NCBI GenBank assembly: GCA_021325095.1
Contig: JAJPHV010000121.1
Coordinates: 1 to 62,155, forward strand
Source of the DNA: Chloroflexota bacterium
GTDB lineage: Bacteria > Chloroflexota > Anaerolineae > Aggregatilineales > UBA2796
Direction: 5' to 3'
DNA length: 62,155 nt
Shown: positions 26,601 through 34,073 of the stretch, piece by piece
How the letters are laid out: every line of letters starts with the position of its first letter
How positions within the stretch are numbered: position 1 is the stretch's first letter
Translations under genes and position numbers: made by a program
Notes under the pieces: model-generated
The model's input: only the letters and a program-made list of their open reading frames with translations
Told to the model about the DNA's origin: nothing
Databases searched by the model: none

Positions 26601-28261
26601 CCGAAAGCGTCCGGTTCAACACTCTGAACGTCAAGCGCCCCGATGACCACACCACCAACGCGCAGCGGCAAGGCCATTTCAGAGCGCGTGGCCGGCAACA
26701 GCGGATTAAAACGGTGTGGTACGTCGGACTTCTGTGTATCCAGCGTAATAAAGGTGCGCCCCTGTGCAGTCACCTGCCCGATGATCGAATCGGAGCCGAC
26801 GGCCAGCTTGTGTTTGCGTTCCAGCAATTGCCGCCCGGCCTCGCCCGTGCTGCTGATCAGCACCGCGTTTTCCCGCGCTTCGTCCAGCAGAAACACCTGC
26901 ACATGGTAGAAATTGAAGCGCTCCCGCATGGCCTCCACCGCGCGATGGAGCAGTTCTTCGGTGTTGCGAAGCTGCGAAGCATCGCGGCTGATCTCGGAAG
27001 CAATTTCGAGGTTGCGGGTACGTTCTGCCACACGCGCCTCAAGGGTGCTCACCAGGTCGGCCAGGCGGCTCGCCATCGTGTTCAAGGCCGCCCCCACGCG
27101 GCCAAGCTCGTCCTCGCCTGGGGTTTGAACTCTGGCCCTCAAATCTCCGGCGGCCAGGCGGCTTGCCACCTGGCTGACCTGAAGCATCGGGTATGTCACC
27201 ACACGGCTCACCTGGACGATCCCGAAGGACGCGATGCCCAGGACGACGATCAGGGTCAGCAAAATCGCATTGCCGGCGTTGTGCGCGTCAGCGCGTGCAA
27301 TGCTGGCATCCTCGTTGTAAACAAGAGTCCAGGGTACTGCCGCAAAATTCTCGGCCTGGCCCAGACTGAATGCACCGTATAACTGACCCTGGGCTTCTGT
27401 CAGACTCTGGTCAACCCGGTTCAGGACTTCGGGCGGTATCTGTGCAAGCCCTGAAGCGTCCCCTAACAGGGCAATCGTCAGTTTGGGTCGGAGATTGGCC
27501 GTAGCCACTACCTGAGCGCGCTGATCGACCAGCGAAACGGTGAACTGGGACCCCCGGGGCAGTTCAAAAGTTCGGGTCAGGAAATCGCGCACTCGTAGCT
27601 CTGCAATGATCGCGCCGACAGGTGCGCCTTCTGAATAAACCGGAATCCCGATCTGGAACTGTACGTCGGGCGGGGCCCCGCCCTGAGCCTGTTCCGACTT
27701 GAACGGCATGACGTAGGCTTGTTCCTGGGGAAGAGCCATAATGGCTTTGAAATAGTCTGTATCACCAATTGAAAGCAGTGCTTCCGGCGAGACCGTGGAC
27801 ACGTTCGCCGCGTTCAGCACACGGAAAGCGTGCACGACTTGCGCTCCGTCCTTGTCCACATACTGGATGCCGGCATAGGGGACAGTACTCAGCACGTTGC
27901 CCATCCAGGTGACGATGCGGCTTTCCAGCAAGGTGCGGGCCACTCTTTGCTTCCCGCCGCCGCCAGCGGCCTGGGCAGGATAATCGGCCACGCCGGAGAT
28001 GTTGGAAAGCTCCACCATATCTTGCCGGGCGTTCTGGAGAAAAGTGACAATCTTGGCAGCCACTTCATCCGCCTGTTCGGCGTAGATGGCGCGGAGGTTA
28101 TTGTCCGCCAGCGCATTGATGGTCGGGATGACACGCGCCAACAGCACGCCCAGAGCGACGGCAAAAGCCACCAACACCGGAATCAGCAATTTGACACGAA
28201 TGGGCAACCGCTGCCAGCGCGCGCGGAGTTCGAGTCTGGGGCTTACCTGATTCTGCGTCAT
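20675..28261 (-). CDS. Giant multi-GAF hybrid histidine kinase with two receivers
   Basis: 2528 residues from the ATG at 28261 behind AAGGA. Order: TM helix (21-43), periplasmic Cache-like sensor (45-325), TM helix, HAMP, then GAF domains starting near 417, 690, 867, 1172, 1335, 1509, 1684 and 1854, with a partial GAF after the first and a PAS near 1040. HisKA follows with acceptor His2037 in MSHELRTP, then HATPase with DTGIGIP and GTGLGLP, and two receivers with Asp2339 (LLDVNMP) and Asp2460 (LILDLRMP). It is the only protein of the seven-gene unit with a kinase core, so it is probably the shared output of the upstream GAF proteins (inference). Last gene of the unit, 19 bases after the previous stop. 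Confidence 0.95.
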   Translation of the reverse strand: MTQNQVSPRLELRARWQRLPIRVKLLIPVLVAFAVALGVLLARVIPTINALADNNLRAIYAEQADEVAAKIVTFLQNARQDMVELSNISGVADYPAQAAGGGGKQRVARTLLESRIVTWMGNVLSTVPYAGIQYVDKDGAQVVHAFRVLNAANVSTVSPEALLSIGDTDYFKAIMALPQEQAYVMPFKSEQAQGGAPPDVQFQIGIPVYSEGAPVGAIIAELRVRDFLTRTFELPRGSQFTVSLVDQRAQVVATANLRPKLTIALLGDASGLAQIPPEVLNRVDQSLTEAQGQLYGAFSLGQAENFAAVPWTLVYNEDASIARADAHNAGNAILLTLIVVLGIASFGIVQVSRVVTYPMLQVSQVASRLAAGDLRARVQTPGEDELGRVGAALNTMASRLADLVSTLEARVAERTRNLEIASEISRDASQLRNTEELLHRAVEAMRERFNFYHVQVFLLDEARENAVLISSTGEAGRQLLERKHKLAVGSDSIIGQVTAQGRTFITLDTQKSDVPHRFNPLLPATRSEMALPLRVGGVVIGALDVQSVEPDAFGESDVQIFQVLADQLAIAVDNARLLAQSQERLAQVAELNRQLTRSGWNEFLEDQSPQELAFKYDLSQVTAITERSQDGNVSAEIKVRGEVVGSLSVQESADAALSEEDHLVLQAIADRVALAVENARLIEQSQLAAARIQQLYQASRTLGGALDIEAILKIASDYLSTFEPLDRLIVLSAQPNPVPKPEFLKYLYTWDRSPHTDNQFSVQERIPGDALNWDRLLPDPRAPRIIDFERDMEGSESILKALETMGMRSMVIVPLATPTHWFGAMLCESQRDHAFSQSFVQFAIAIADQVAIAMDNRRLFENVQAEARRNRALAEAAQISSQIGVEFDEAIGNLFRAVAEPAEYDRWWFGQLMPSASGLTLQRVVSHFGEGSPLHHMARIALDVEQNALAEAARLGQLIVVNDPTTHPALAGLNRDRVRAFGKHLALPVRAGRNVIGALMVGRAQGEADLDERDIQLATTLGSQIAVLMENQRLFSTAETERQTLQAVLASLPTGVIVMDAKTGEFALTNDLARSLLGLDEAEPYRRIHTGSQLPYTDEEFPLNQVLTTLQPVFAEDMTVVHPSGDATDLIVNAAPVFDQDGTLISAVAVFQDVTELRELENVLQDSLRETTSLYEISRAFAAENELSNLLGVIASQVVGLLAPANLFAIFRDDQGEPAQVFTASTATDWRGVAVEGGCPLPRSVLRLEEPFLEANIAGNPELALDPQLQALQLAALAVLPLNARGRTVGWLVIGFAEVREVSADEQRFLSTLCDQAAVAAENARLSQATVQALSETTLLYEASYAINRANSIRSAVEIVRDQVRSFAPVKIDMFLVVARQEISTIDWVLAWDANDPTTHDGVRLENAPTIDDIHLIDAPPYFIDNLATASDIELAALHHLPGYENYAAQASVPLTVAGRPTGRLIVSFDYPYKFGRVERQFLTTLADQAAIVINNSMLVQQTQDSLEETGTLYQSSRAITDARELSDILSAVIDHAAPPIVSWAMLCRLVTPDWTSPGASLEVVASWDRTGGPDLSGQHFTPDQIPAWVEMASPALVWIEDVAKDVSLSENSRNFYASRNLASVISVPLNTAGRSVGALMLGSSEPWARNEREMRIYTSLADQVAISIENRNLLSQAERRARQLQTSAQVAQAATSILNLNELLDRTVNLIKDSFNYDHVQIFLVNAANTKAELVASTGEAGKQLLAINHSLPVGSVSIIGQATSTGLPQLTADTTGARGVHKPNPYLPNTRSELALPLKAKGKILGALDVQSNRPGAFSAEDESILANLADQVAVAIDNARLFELSTQRVEEMRFLFDVTRTATGMAEETEATLVNVAHLIKDNLEALSTSILLLNETGDYVTRYSITGAETTFQEPNTFKLQDMRFAEVITERRPLIISDIGRVDPEFQKLLPGSNSMVLVPLLAGDHLVGAVTATSAKINAYNDDTVQLLQTLSSTLAAIIQNAQLLEQVQAANVRLREVDKLKSQFLANMSHELRTPLNSIIGFSRVILKGIDGPLSPMQEQDLTTIHESGKHLLNLVNDILDQAKIEAGKMELSYGFFSVAELIKSVMSTAVGLVKDKPVRLHQEIEADLPQVWGDEFRSRQVLLNLVSNAAKFTAQGSITASAFRVEENGCPMVQLSVTDTGIGIPVDKQESIFEAFSQVESSTARQYEGTGLGLPIAKSLIEMQGGRIWVVSEPGVGSTFSFTLPTSQPKVETPEEPPVATEIAEQVAQAIEQAEAPQPNQRIILAIDDEMSIVNLYRRHLVRSGYEIIGGGPEEAEELAITYQPRVILLDVNMPRLSGWDVLARLKDRDETFEIPVIICSVETDKERAFRLGAADYLVKPIEEQTLIQTVKRVELERDRRKILIIDDQPDSIRLVRDALAADERFVIIEAVGGAQGVDMVNHHWPDLIILDLRMPEMDGFAVLDQLQSNPDTATIPVLVVTADDLTEEERQRLAHANVYQKQTTNADELLNSVVSQLTW

Positions 28262-28280
28262 GTCTTCGGAATCCTTAAAC

Positions 28281-30482
28281 TCAATCCTGGCCCGGTTCAG
28301 TCTGAGCGTCGCGGCCTGGCGAGAGCCGGATCGATGCCTGGGGAACCCGCAGGGCCAATCCGACTTCTTTGACGGCAATCTTTAAGATCTGGGTGACGTC
28401 GGCCTGTTGCGTGAGCTTGCTGGCAACCTCGTTGACCAGCCGTTCGCGCTCCGCCAGGCGCTGGGACTGCTCGAACAGGCGCGCGTTGTCAGCCGTGATC
28501 GCCAGACGCGCGGCCAGTTCCTCGGCAAGCTGCCGTGTATTCTCATTATACGCGGAACGCGGCATGTCCCATTCTACCGTGCCCAGCACTTCGCCGCGCA
28601 GCCTTACCGGGACGGCCAGTGTCACGAGATCGGGGCCGATGCGCTCGGCCACCTGTCCGGTTTCGGCAGCCTGGCGCTGTAGCTCGCTCTCAGCAGTGGG
28701 CCTGGTCTCCCCGACTGTGCTGCTTGGCAGGGGCCGCCGCCGGGCGCTGACATAATCGCGCCACGCCTCACCGATGAGCTGGCGGTTCAGGTCTTCGATT
28801 TCGCGCACCCGGACTTGTAGCTCCTCGAACAGCCGCGCATTGGAAATGGCAACCGTGACCTGGTCCGCCATCGTCTGGAAGAGCCGGATGTCGGCTTCGC
28901 TGAAGGCATCCGTGCGCGTACTTTGCAGATCGAGCGCCCCGATAATCTCCTCGCCGGCTCGCAGGGGCAGCGCCAGTTCGGCACGCGTGTCGGGCAGCAG
29001 TTCATTTCTACGGTGAACGGGACTGGTGGACGTATCCAGAGCGACCACAGGCCGTCCGGTTGACGTAACCTGCCCGATCACGCTCTGGCTTCCGACTGCC
29101 AGCCGATGCCCGCGCGCCAGTAGCATCTGGCCCGCTTCACCTGTCGAAGCCCGCAGAACCGCATATTCCTGATTGGCGTCAAGCAGGAAGATCTGAGCGT
29201 GATAAACGTTCTCAAAGCGAGTCCGGATCAATTCGATCACTTCGCGCATCAGGCTATCCAGATCACGGATACTCGAAATGATCTGGCCGATGTCGCGGGT
29301 GGCCTCGATGTCGCGCGTGCGTTGGGCAATGCGATCTTCCAGCGTCGTAATGTCCTGCCGAAGCTGGCTGTTGAGCGCGGTGAAGGCGCTGTACAACCCG
29401 CCGATCTCGTCCCGCTGGCGGATCGGTGCGAGATTGCCGGGTGCCCGCCCCTGAGCACTGCCGGTGGTGGCCGCCAGTAAGCGCCGCAGTGGCCGGATCA
29501 AGGTTGTTTCCCAGAAAACCGCGATCAGCAGCAGAATCAGGAGGCTGGCTGCAACCAGCACCAGGGTGCGCAAGATGAACCGCCCGGATTCATTGCTGCC
29601 GCCGAGTTGAATCGCGCGCGTTTCGGCCACGAGGGTCATCCTCAGCACATCGACAGGCACGGTGAGGCCGATCACGGACGCGCCCGACACCGGGCTGGTG
29701 TAACTGGTGGGCTGGCTAAACGGCTCCTTCGCCAGCTTTGCCGCCCCCGCGATACTCTGCGGCCCACCGATGGGCCGGATCACAGGCGAGATAATGTTCC
29801 CGTCGGCATCCACCAGGTAGAAAATGACGATACCGGATTCTGGGCTGACGGTGCGGAGCGTATCGTACAGGCTGGTCACCGCGCCGGCGCTTCCCGAAGG
29901 GTCGAGTGTGGCAACAACGAAACCAAGCGGCTGGTTACCCTGCGTAGGCACGACTACAAAATCGAAGGTGATGTCGTCGGCTGTCCCGCTGCGCCCGATG
30001 TAGGCGTTTCCTGCCCCGTCCGTTACCATGTTGTTCTTCATGGTCTGGTAGTACGTTTCACCCACATCGCTATCTCGTGTTGAGCGCGGTGACGATACCA
30101 GGATTTCGCCATCGGCACGCACAAAGCGCATCTGGCGGATGGAAGGGTAAAGATTCAATATATCCTGGAAGGCCTGTTCGATTTTCTGAATGGCAGCGGC
30201 GTTGGTCCGCGAAGTTGCCAGGGTAGAGAAATAGGCGATGTTCAGGGGGTTTTTCGCCACCAACTGCACCAGGTTCAGGTTTTCATCGATGATCGCGTTC
30301 AGTGCGTCACCACGCTCGCGCGCCAGGGTACGGATGATCACGTTCGATGCCGGTTCGATGGCCTGGCTGTACTGGTTAATGGCGAAGCCGGCCAGAACAG
30401 TGACCAGGATCAGGCTGAGTGCCAGGCCCAGGGTGAGCTTGGCGCGCAGCGGGATGGAGGCAATCAGAACCAGTGGATTCAT
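28281..30482 (-). CDS. Periplasmic-sensor/HAMP/GAF protein without kinase domain
   Basis: 733 residues. TM helix at about 15-36, an extracytoplasmic domain of about 270 residues (Cache-like), a second TM helix (about 305-330), a HAMP segment with the PLRRLL start, a coiled helix, one full GAF (about 375-545: STGEAG, SVIGQV, RAELALPLR, IGALDLQ), then a GEAWRDYV motif and a second, shortened GAF. The last 45 residues repeat the alpha-alpha-beta beginning of a GAF and stop. There is no HisKA, HATPase or other output. The ATG overlaps the previous stop (ATGA), so translation is coupled. It is the nearest relative of the N-terminal part of the giant kinase that follows. Confidence 0.9.
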   Translation of the reverse strand: MNPLVLIASIPLRAKLTLGLALSLILVTVLAGFAINQYSQAIEPASNVIIRTLARERGDALNAIIDENLNLVQLVAKNPLNIAYFSTLATSRTNAAAIQKIEQAFQDILNLYPSIRQMRFVRADGEILVSSPRSTRDSDVGETYYQTMKNNMVTDGAGNAYIGRSGTADDITFDFVVVPTQGNQPLGFVVATLDPSGSAGAVTSLYDTLRTVSPESGIVIFYLVDADGNIISPVIRPIGGPQSIAGAAKLAKEPFSQPTSYTSPVSGASVIGLTVPVDVLRMTLVAETRAIQLGGSNESGRFILRTLVLVAASLLILLLIAVFWETTLIRPLRRLLAATTGSAQGRAPGNLAPIRQRDEIGGLYSAFTALNSQLRQDITTLEDRIAQRTRDIEATRDIGQIISSIRDLDSLMREVIELIRTRFENVYHAQIFLLDANQEYAVLRASTGEAGQMLLARGHRLAVGSQSVIGQVTSTGRPVVALDTSTSPVHRRNELLPDTRAELALPLRAGEEIIGALDLQSTRTDAFSEADIRLFQTMADQVTVAISNARLFEELQVRVREIEDLNRQLIGEAWRDYVSARRRPLPSSTVGETRPTAESELQRQAAETGQVAERIGPDLVTLAVPVRLRGEVLGTVEWDMPRSAYNENTRQLAEELAARLAITADNARLFEQSQRLAERERLVNEVASKLTQQADVTQILKIAVKEVGLALRVPQASIRLSPGRDAQTEPGQD

Positions 30483-32167
30483 ACCCGTTCCTTCTTTCCC
30501 GACGGCTGCTCCGGCAGGTTCAGGCGAATGGTCGTGCGGATCGCGCCCAGGGCCTGCTGGAAGCTCTGAGCAGCCGCATCGACCAGCGTGTCGATGTCGG
30601 TTTTGGCTTGCAGGCGCGCCGCCACCTGGTTGGCAATGCGCTCACGATCCGCGATGGACTGCGCCTGTTCGTAGAGCCGGATGTTGTCCAGGGCCAGTGC
30701 CAACCGCTGCGCAATGACTCGCGCCAGTTCCAGGCTGCGATTGCCCCAGGTCTTGTGGGGCGGCGACTGAAATTCCATCGCGCCGAGGACCTGCCCGCGC
30801 AGCACAATCGGAACGCTGAGTATCTGCCTGCCATCCGGCTGAATCTTGAGTTCCGGCATCGCGTTGGAAAGCGCCTGCTCCAGCGCCGGGGTAAGGTTGC
30901 TGTTGGGCGTAGCCGTACCATTTTGCCAGTCGAAGCCGAGCGTACCGTCCGCACGGCTGCGCAGGTAGCGCGCCCAGCCGTATCCGCTCGCTTCCCGGCT
31001 CAACTGCTCAAATTCCCTGGTCAGTTCTCGCAACTGCTCGGCGATTTGATCACGCTCGCGCCTGGCCTCCTGTAGGGCTTCATAGAGTTGCGCACTGTGG
31101 ATCGCCGCTGCCATCTGTGCGGCAATCGCCTGCAAGATTTCGACCTCACTTTCCTCAAAATGGGCGTTGATGCTTTGTACATCCAGCACGCCGAGCACTT
31201 TGCCTGAACGTATCAGCGGCAGCAACATTTCGGCCCGGGTCGCGCTCAGAAACTCCGAGCGCCTGGCCGCGGGCGCGTTGGCGAGGATGAGCATCGCCTG
31301 GCCGGTGCGTGACACCTCGTTGAGCACGCCAGGATCGTCGGGCGAGATACGCCGTCGGCCCGCATCCTCAGCGGTATATGATAGGCCCGTCGCTGCCCGC
31401 AGAACCAGAAGCTGTGTCGCTTCTTCCAGAATGAATACCTGAGCGTGATAGTACCCGAACTGGTCACGGATCAATTCCACTGCTTGCAGCAGCAAGTTGT
31501 CAACGGCAGTCGCACCTGCCAGCGTCTGCGCGATGGTGGTCGTGTTGCGCAGCGTGCCCGCCAGCATCAGATTGCGTTGAAGTAAGGTGCGCTGGCCGCC
31601 CGCAAAGACCGCCAGCATCACGCCATCCAGCAGGAAATAGATCGCGTTGAGCCACAATTCCTCGGCTTGTGAAGGGGCAGCAATGGACAGGCTCGAAAAG
31701 ACGCCGAGCACGTTCCCGATGTTGATCCCCAGGATGGTCAGCACGACCACACCGAGCATCGCAAACACAGCGCGCCGGTTGAGCAGCACGCCCGTAGCGA
31801 TAATCGGCATACTCAACGCCAGCAGGTTTGCACCGAAGGGGTTGACAATGTACCGCGTCAAGATCAGCACTGCGGCGATGAACAGTAACGCGATGTAGAG
31901 CAGGCTGGCCGCGAACAGGTGGCCGCGATTGATCAAGACCACCACGCCCAACAGAAGCAGAATCGTAAAAGCCGTGCTCAGAATAAACTGCACGACCTGG
32001 GCAGATGTGTAAGTGCTGAACAGTAGTGACGGGAAGTACAGCAGCGCAATGCCTATCGCGCCCCAGGCAATCCAGGATAGGCCGCGCGCTTGCTGCTGGC
32101 TGGATGGGTCGCCGTAGGTGTGGTGAACTGTAACCAGCGATCTTAGCCCTCGCATCAGTCGAGTCAT
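30479..32167 (-). CDS. Polytopic GAF sensor protein, paralogue 3
   Basis: 562 residues. Six to seven hydrophobic helices occupy about 25-215 (for example AIGIALLYFPSLLF and TAFTILLLLGVVVLI). A GAF domain follows (about 235-385) with a diverged core (ATGLSYTAEDAG in place of STGEAG), then the linker motif with YGWARYLRS, a shortened GAF with VLRGQVLGAMEF, and the terminal half-GAF tail ending in TTIRLNLP. There is no catalytic or DNA-binding domain. The start overlaps the upstream stop by 4 bases and the end overlaps the downstream start by 4 bases, so three genes here form a tightly coupled run. Confidence 0.9.
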   Translation of the reverse strand: MTRLMRGLRSLVTVHHTYGDPSSQQQARGLSWIAWGAIGIALLYFPSLLFSTYTSAQVVQFILSTAFTILLLLGVVVLINRGHLFAASLLYIALLFIAAVLILTRYIVNPFGANLLALSMPIIATGVLLNRRAVFAMLGVVVLTILGINIGNVLGVFSSLSIAAPSQAEELWLNAIYFLLDGVMLAVFAGGQRTLLQRNLMLAGTLRNTTTIAQTLAGATAVDNLLLQAVELIRDQFGYYHAQVFILEEATQLLVLRAATGLSYTAEDAGRRRISPDDPGVLNEVSRTGQAMLILANAPAARRSEFLSATRAEMLLPLIRSGKVLGVLDVQSINAHFEESEVEILQAIAAQMAAAIHSAQLYEALQEARRERDQIAEQLRELTREFEQLSREASGYGWARYLRSRADGTLGFDWQNGTATPNSNLTPALEQALSNAMPELKIQPDGRQILSVPIVLRGQVLGAMEFQSPPHKTWGNRSLELARVIAQRLALALDNIRLYEQAQSIADRERIANQVAARLQAKTDIDTLVDAAAQSFQQALGAIRTTIRLNLPEQPSGKKERV

Positions 32168-33915
32168 GCCTGCATCCCCTGATTGGTGTTAGCGTCATGG
32201 CCGTTAGGGCCGCGAGTTCCATTACCAGTTCCATGTCCGGTGTGTTCTCGCTCCGCTACGGCCAGCCGAATCGAGGCCGCCTCCGCGCCCAGTGCCCGCC
32301 CCAGTTCATCAATCGCGGTGAGCACGATCTCGTCGATCTTGGTCACGCCTTGCATCTTGGTCGAGATAGCGTTCACTTCCAGTTCTTGCTGCGCCAACTC
32401 TTGCGCCTGCTCAAAGAGCCGCGCATTGTCGATGCTCAGGGCCAGACGTTGCGCCACAGCTTGCAGCATGTCCAGCGCATCGGATTGGCGCACGTTTTCG
32501 CTCATTTCCACCTCAATCGCGCCAATGGCGCGGCCTCGCAGTTCTACGGGCACAGCCACGACTTGCCGTTCGCCCTCCTTGCTGATAGCTGCCCGGCGCT
32601 TGCTGACAGCCTGCTGGAGCAAGGGCGTCCAGGTCGTATCGGAGCGAAGCTGGTTGTTGCTCAGGGTATAGCCGACAGCTTCGGCATGGTGGGCTTTCAG
32701 GTACTCATCCCACGCTTCGCCGGTCAACCGCTGGTTGAGCCGCTGGATTTCCCGCAGGTTCAATTCGGCGTCCAGGAACAAGCGACGGTTTTCGTTGAGT
32801 GCCGAACGCTGCTCCTCAAATAGCTGCGCGTTATGGATAGCAATGCTCACATGCGTCGCAATGATCAACAGGCTGTCTATATCTTCCTGGGCAAAGGCAT
32901 TGGGCCGAACGCTCTGAACGTCTATCACGCCAATGATCTCGTCGCCGACGATGAGAGGCAACGCCAGTTCCGAGCGCACGTTCCGGGATAGCTCATTGAC
33001 GGGCTGCGGCAGATCGGAATTTTCGCCGACAGCAGCCGTCACCGGTTCCCCGGACATCATTGTCTGCCCGATAGCGTTCTGCGAACTGATGGCGAGACGG
33101 TAGCCGCGCTGTAGCAGTACGTCGCCCACCTCACTCGTGCTGGCAACCAGACTGACAAAGCGGTGTTCTTTATCCGCCAGGAATAGATGAACGTGATACA
33201 GCGCAAAGCGATCCCGGATGTAATTCACCGTCCGCTTCAAGAGGTCGTTTAAACCGGTGACGTTGGTTGTCGCCTGGGTGGCGACTTCAGCAGTCGCACG
33301 CAGCCTGATGAGCAGCCGATTGACGTGCTGCATAGCACGCCGCAACTCATAGCTGAATATGCCGGAGGCGCTGCCTATCGCCAGAATAGCAACGACCATG
33401 AGCAGCGTTTGTAAGGAGAGGCGCTCGCTGGCAGCGCGATTGGCAACCACGAAGATGCCGTTGGCCTGTAGACGGTCCACGGCAACGACCAGTACGATCT
33501 CGAACAGCGTGGTCAGCAGCGCGCCGCGCAAGAACCAGCAGAGGCTGGCATACAGGAGCGGCAGCGCGAAGACGAGCAGGTACAGTGTGCTGGCCCCTTC
33601 CAGGTACAGGCCCACCGCACTGCCGAGCGCCGAAACGAAAAAGACGGCCATCGCTGCCTGAATCGCACCGGCGTGAACCAGCCCCAAAACGGCAAACTGC
33701 CCCAACAGCGCCGCCGTTGAACCGACGAAGACGATGTTGCTCAATTCACTGCGCGTGGATTGCAGCAGCAGCCCCAACAGCCCGAAGGCGCTGCTGACCA
33801 TCATCAACAGGCTGAAAGCCAGGGTGGCGCGGGCGCGCACCTGGCTGAGGCCGTCCGGGTAGCGAAATCGTGGGACGAGCAGCGCATGGTATAGCGTATC
33901 AATCACATACTGCAT
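32164..33915 (-). CDS. Polytopic GAF sensor protein, paralogue 2
   Basis: 583 residues. Six hydrophobic helices (about 30-205) lead into a short coiled coil and a GAF domain (about 215-380: STSEVG, AIGQTM, RSELALPLI, IGVIDVQS). The GEAWDEYLK linker motif and a shortened GAF with ELRGRAIGAIEVE follow. The tail repeats the GAF start (STKMQGVTKIDEIVLTA) and ends after ASIRLAVAE with a disordered Gly/Asn/His-rich extension not found in the other paralogues. It has no kinase core. A gap of 158 bases upstream holds two palindromic repeats in inverted orientation, the only substantial gap in the seven-gene unit. Confidence 0.9.
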   Translation of the reverse strand: MQYVIDTLYHALLVPRFRYPDGLSQVRARATLAFSLLMMVSSAFGLLGLLLQSTRSELSNIVFVGSTAALLGQFAVLGLVHAGAIQAAMAVFFVSALGSAVGLYLEGASTLYLLVFALPLLYASLCWFLRGALLTTLFEIVLVVAVDRLQANGIFVVANRAASERLSLQTLLMVVAILAIGSASGIFSYELRRAMQHVNRLLIRLRATAEVATQATTNVTGLNDLLKRTVNYIRDRFALYHVHLFLADKEHRFVSLVASTSEVGDVLLQRGYRLAISSQNAIGQTMMSGEPVTAAVGENSDLPQPVNELSRNVRSELALPLIVGDEIIGVIDVQSVRPNAFAQEDIDSLLIIATHVSIAIHNAQLFEEQRSALNENRRLFLDAELNLREIQRLNQRLTGEAWDEYLKAHHAEAVGYTLSNNQLRSDTTWTPLLQQAVSKRRAAISKEGERQVVAVPVELRGRAIGAIEVEMSENVRQSDALDMLQAVAQRLALSIDNARLFEQAQELAQQELEVNAISTKMQGVTKIDEIVLTAIDELGRALGAEAASIRLAVAEREHTGHGTGNGTRGPNGHDANTNQGMQA

Positions 33916-33949
33916 AGGAGTGTCTTTCTGAACAGCGAGTCACCTGTTA

Positions 33950-33990
33950 CCTCACCCCCTGCTCCCCTCTCCGAATTCGGAGAGGGAGAA
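33950..33990 (-). repeat. Interspersed palindromic repeat, copy D
   Basis: Plus-strand reading CCTCACCCCCTGCTCCCCTCTCCGAATTCGGAGAGGGAG is the reverse complement of the family consensus: tail first, then a 12-bp stem centred on GAATTC. It lies inside the GAF gene unit. Confidence 0.85.
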
Positions 33991-34016
33991 CTGTGGCACG
34001 CTGTACCAGATATCAA

Positions 34017-34057
34017 CTCCCCGCTCCGCAAGCAGAGAGGGGTTGGGGATGAGGTTC
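34017..34057 (+). repeat. Interspersed palindromic repeat, copy E (degenerate)
   Basis: CTCCCCGCTCCGCAAGCAGAGAGGGG with the tail TTGGGGATGAGGTTCGG. It faces copy D in opposite orientation 26 bases away, so the pair makes a composite inverted unit inside the GAF gene unit. Confidence 0.7.
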
Positions 34058-34073
34058 GGTTAAACATGAGAAC

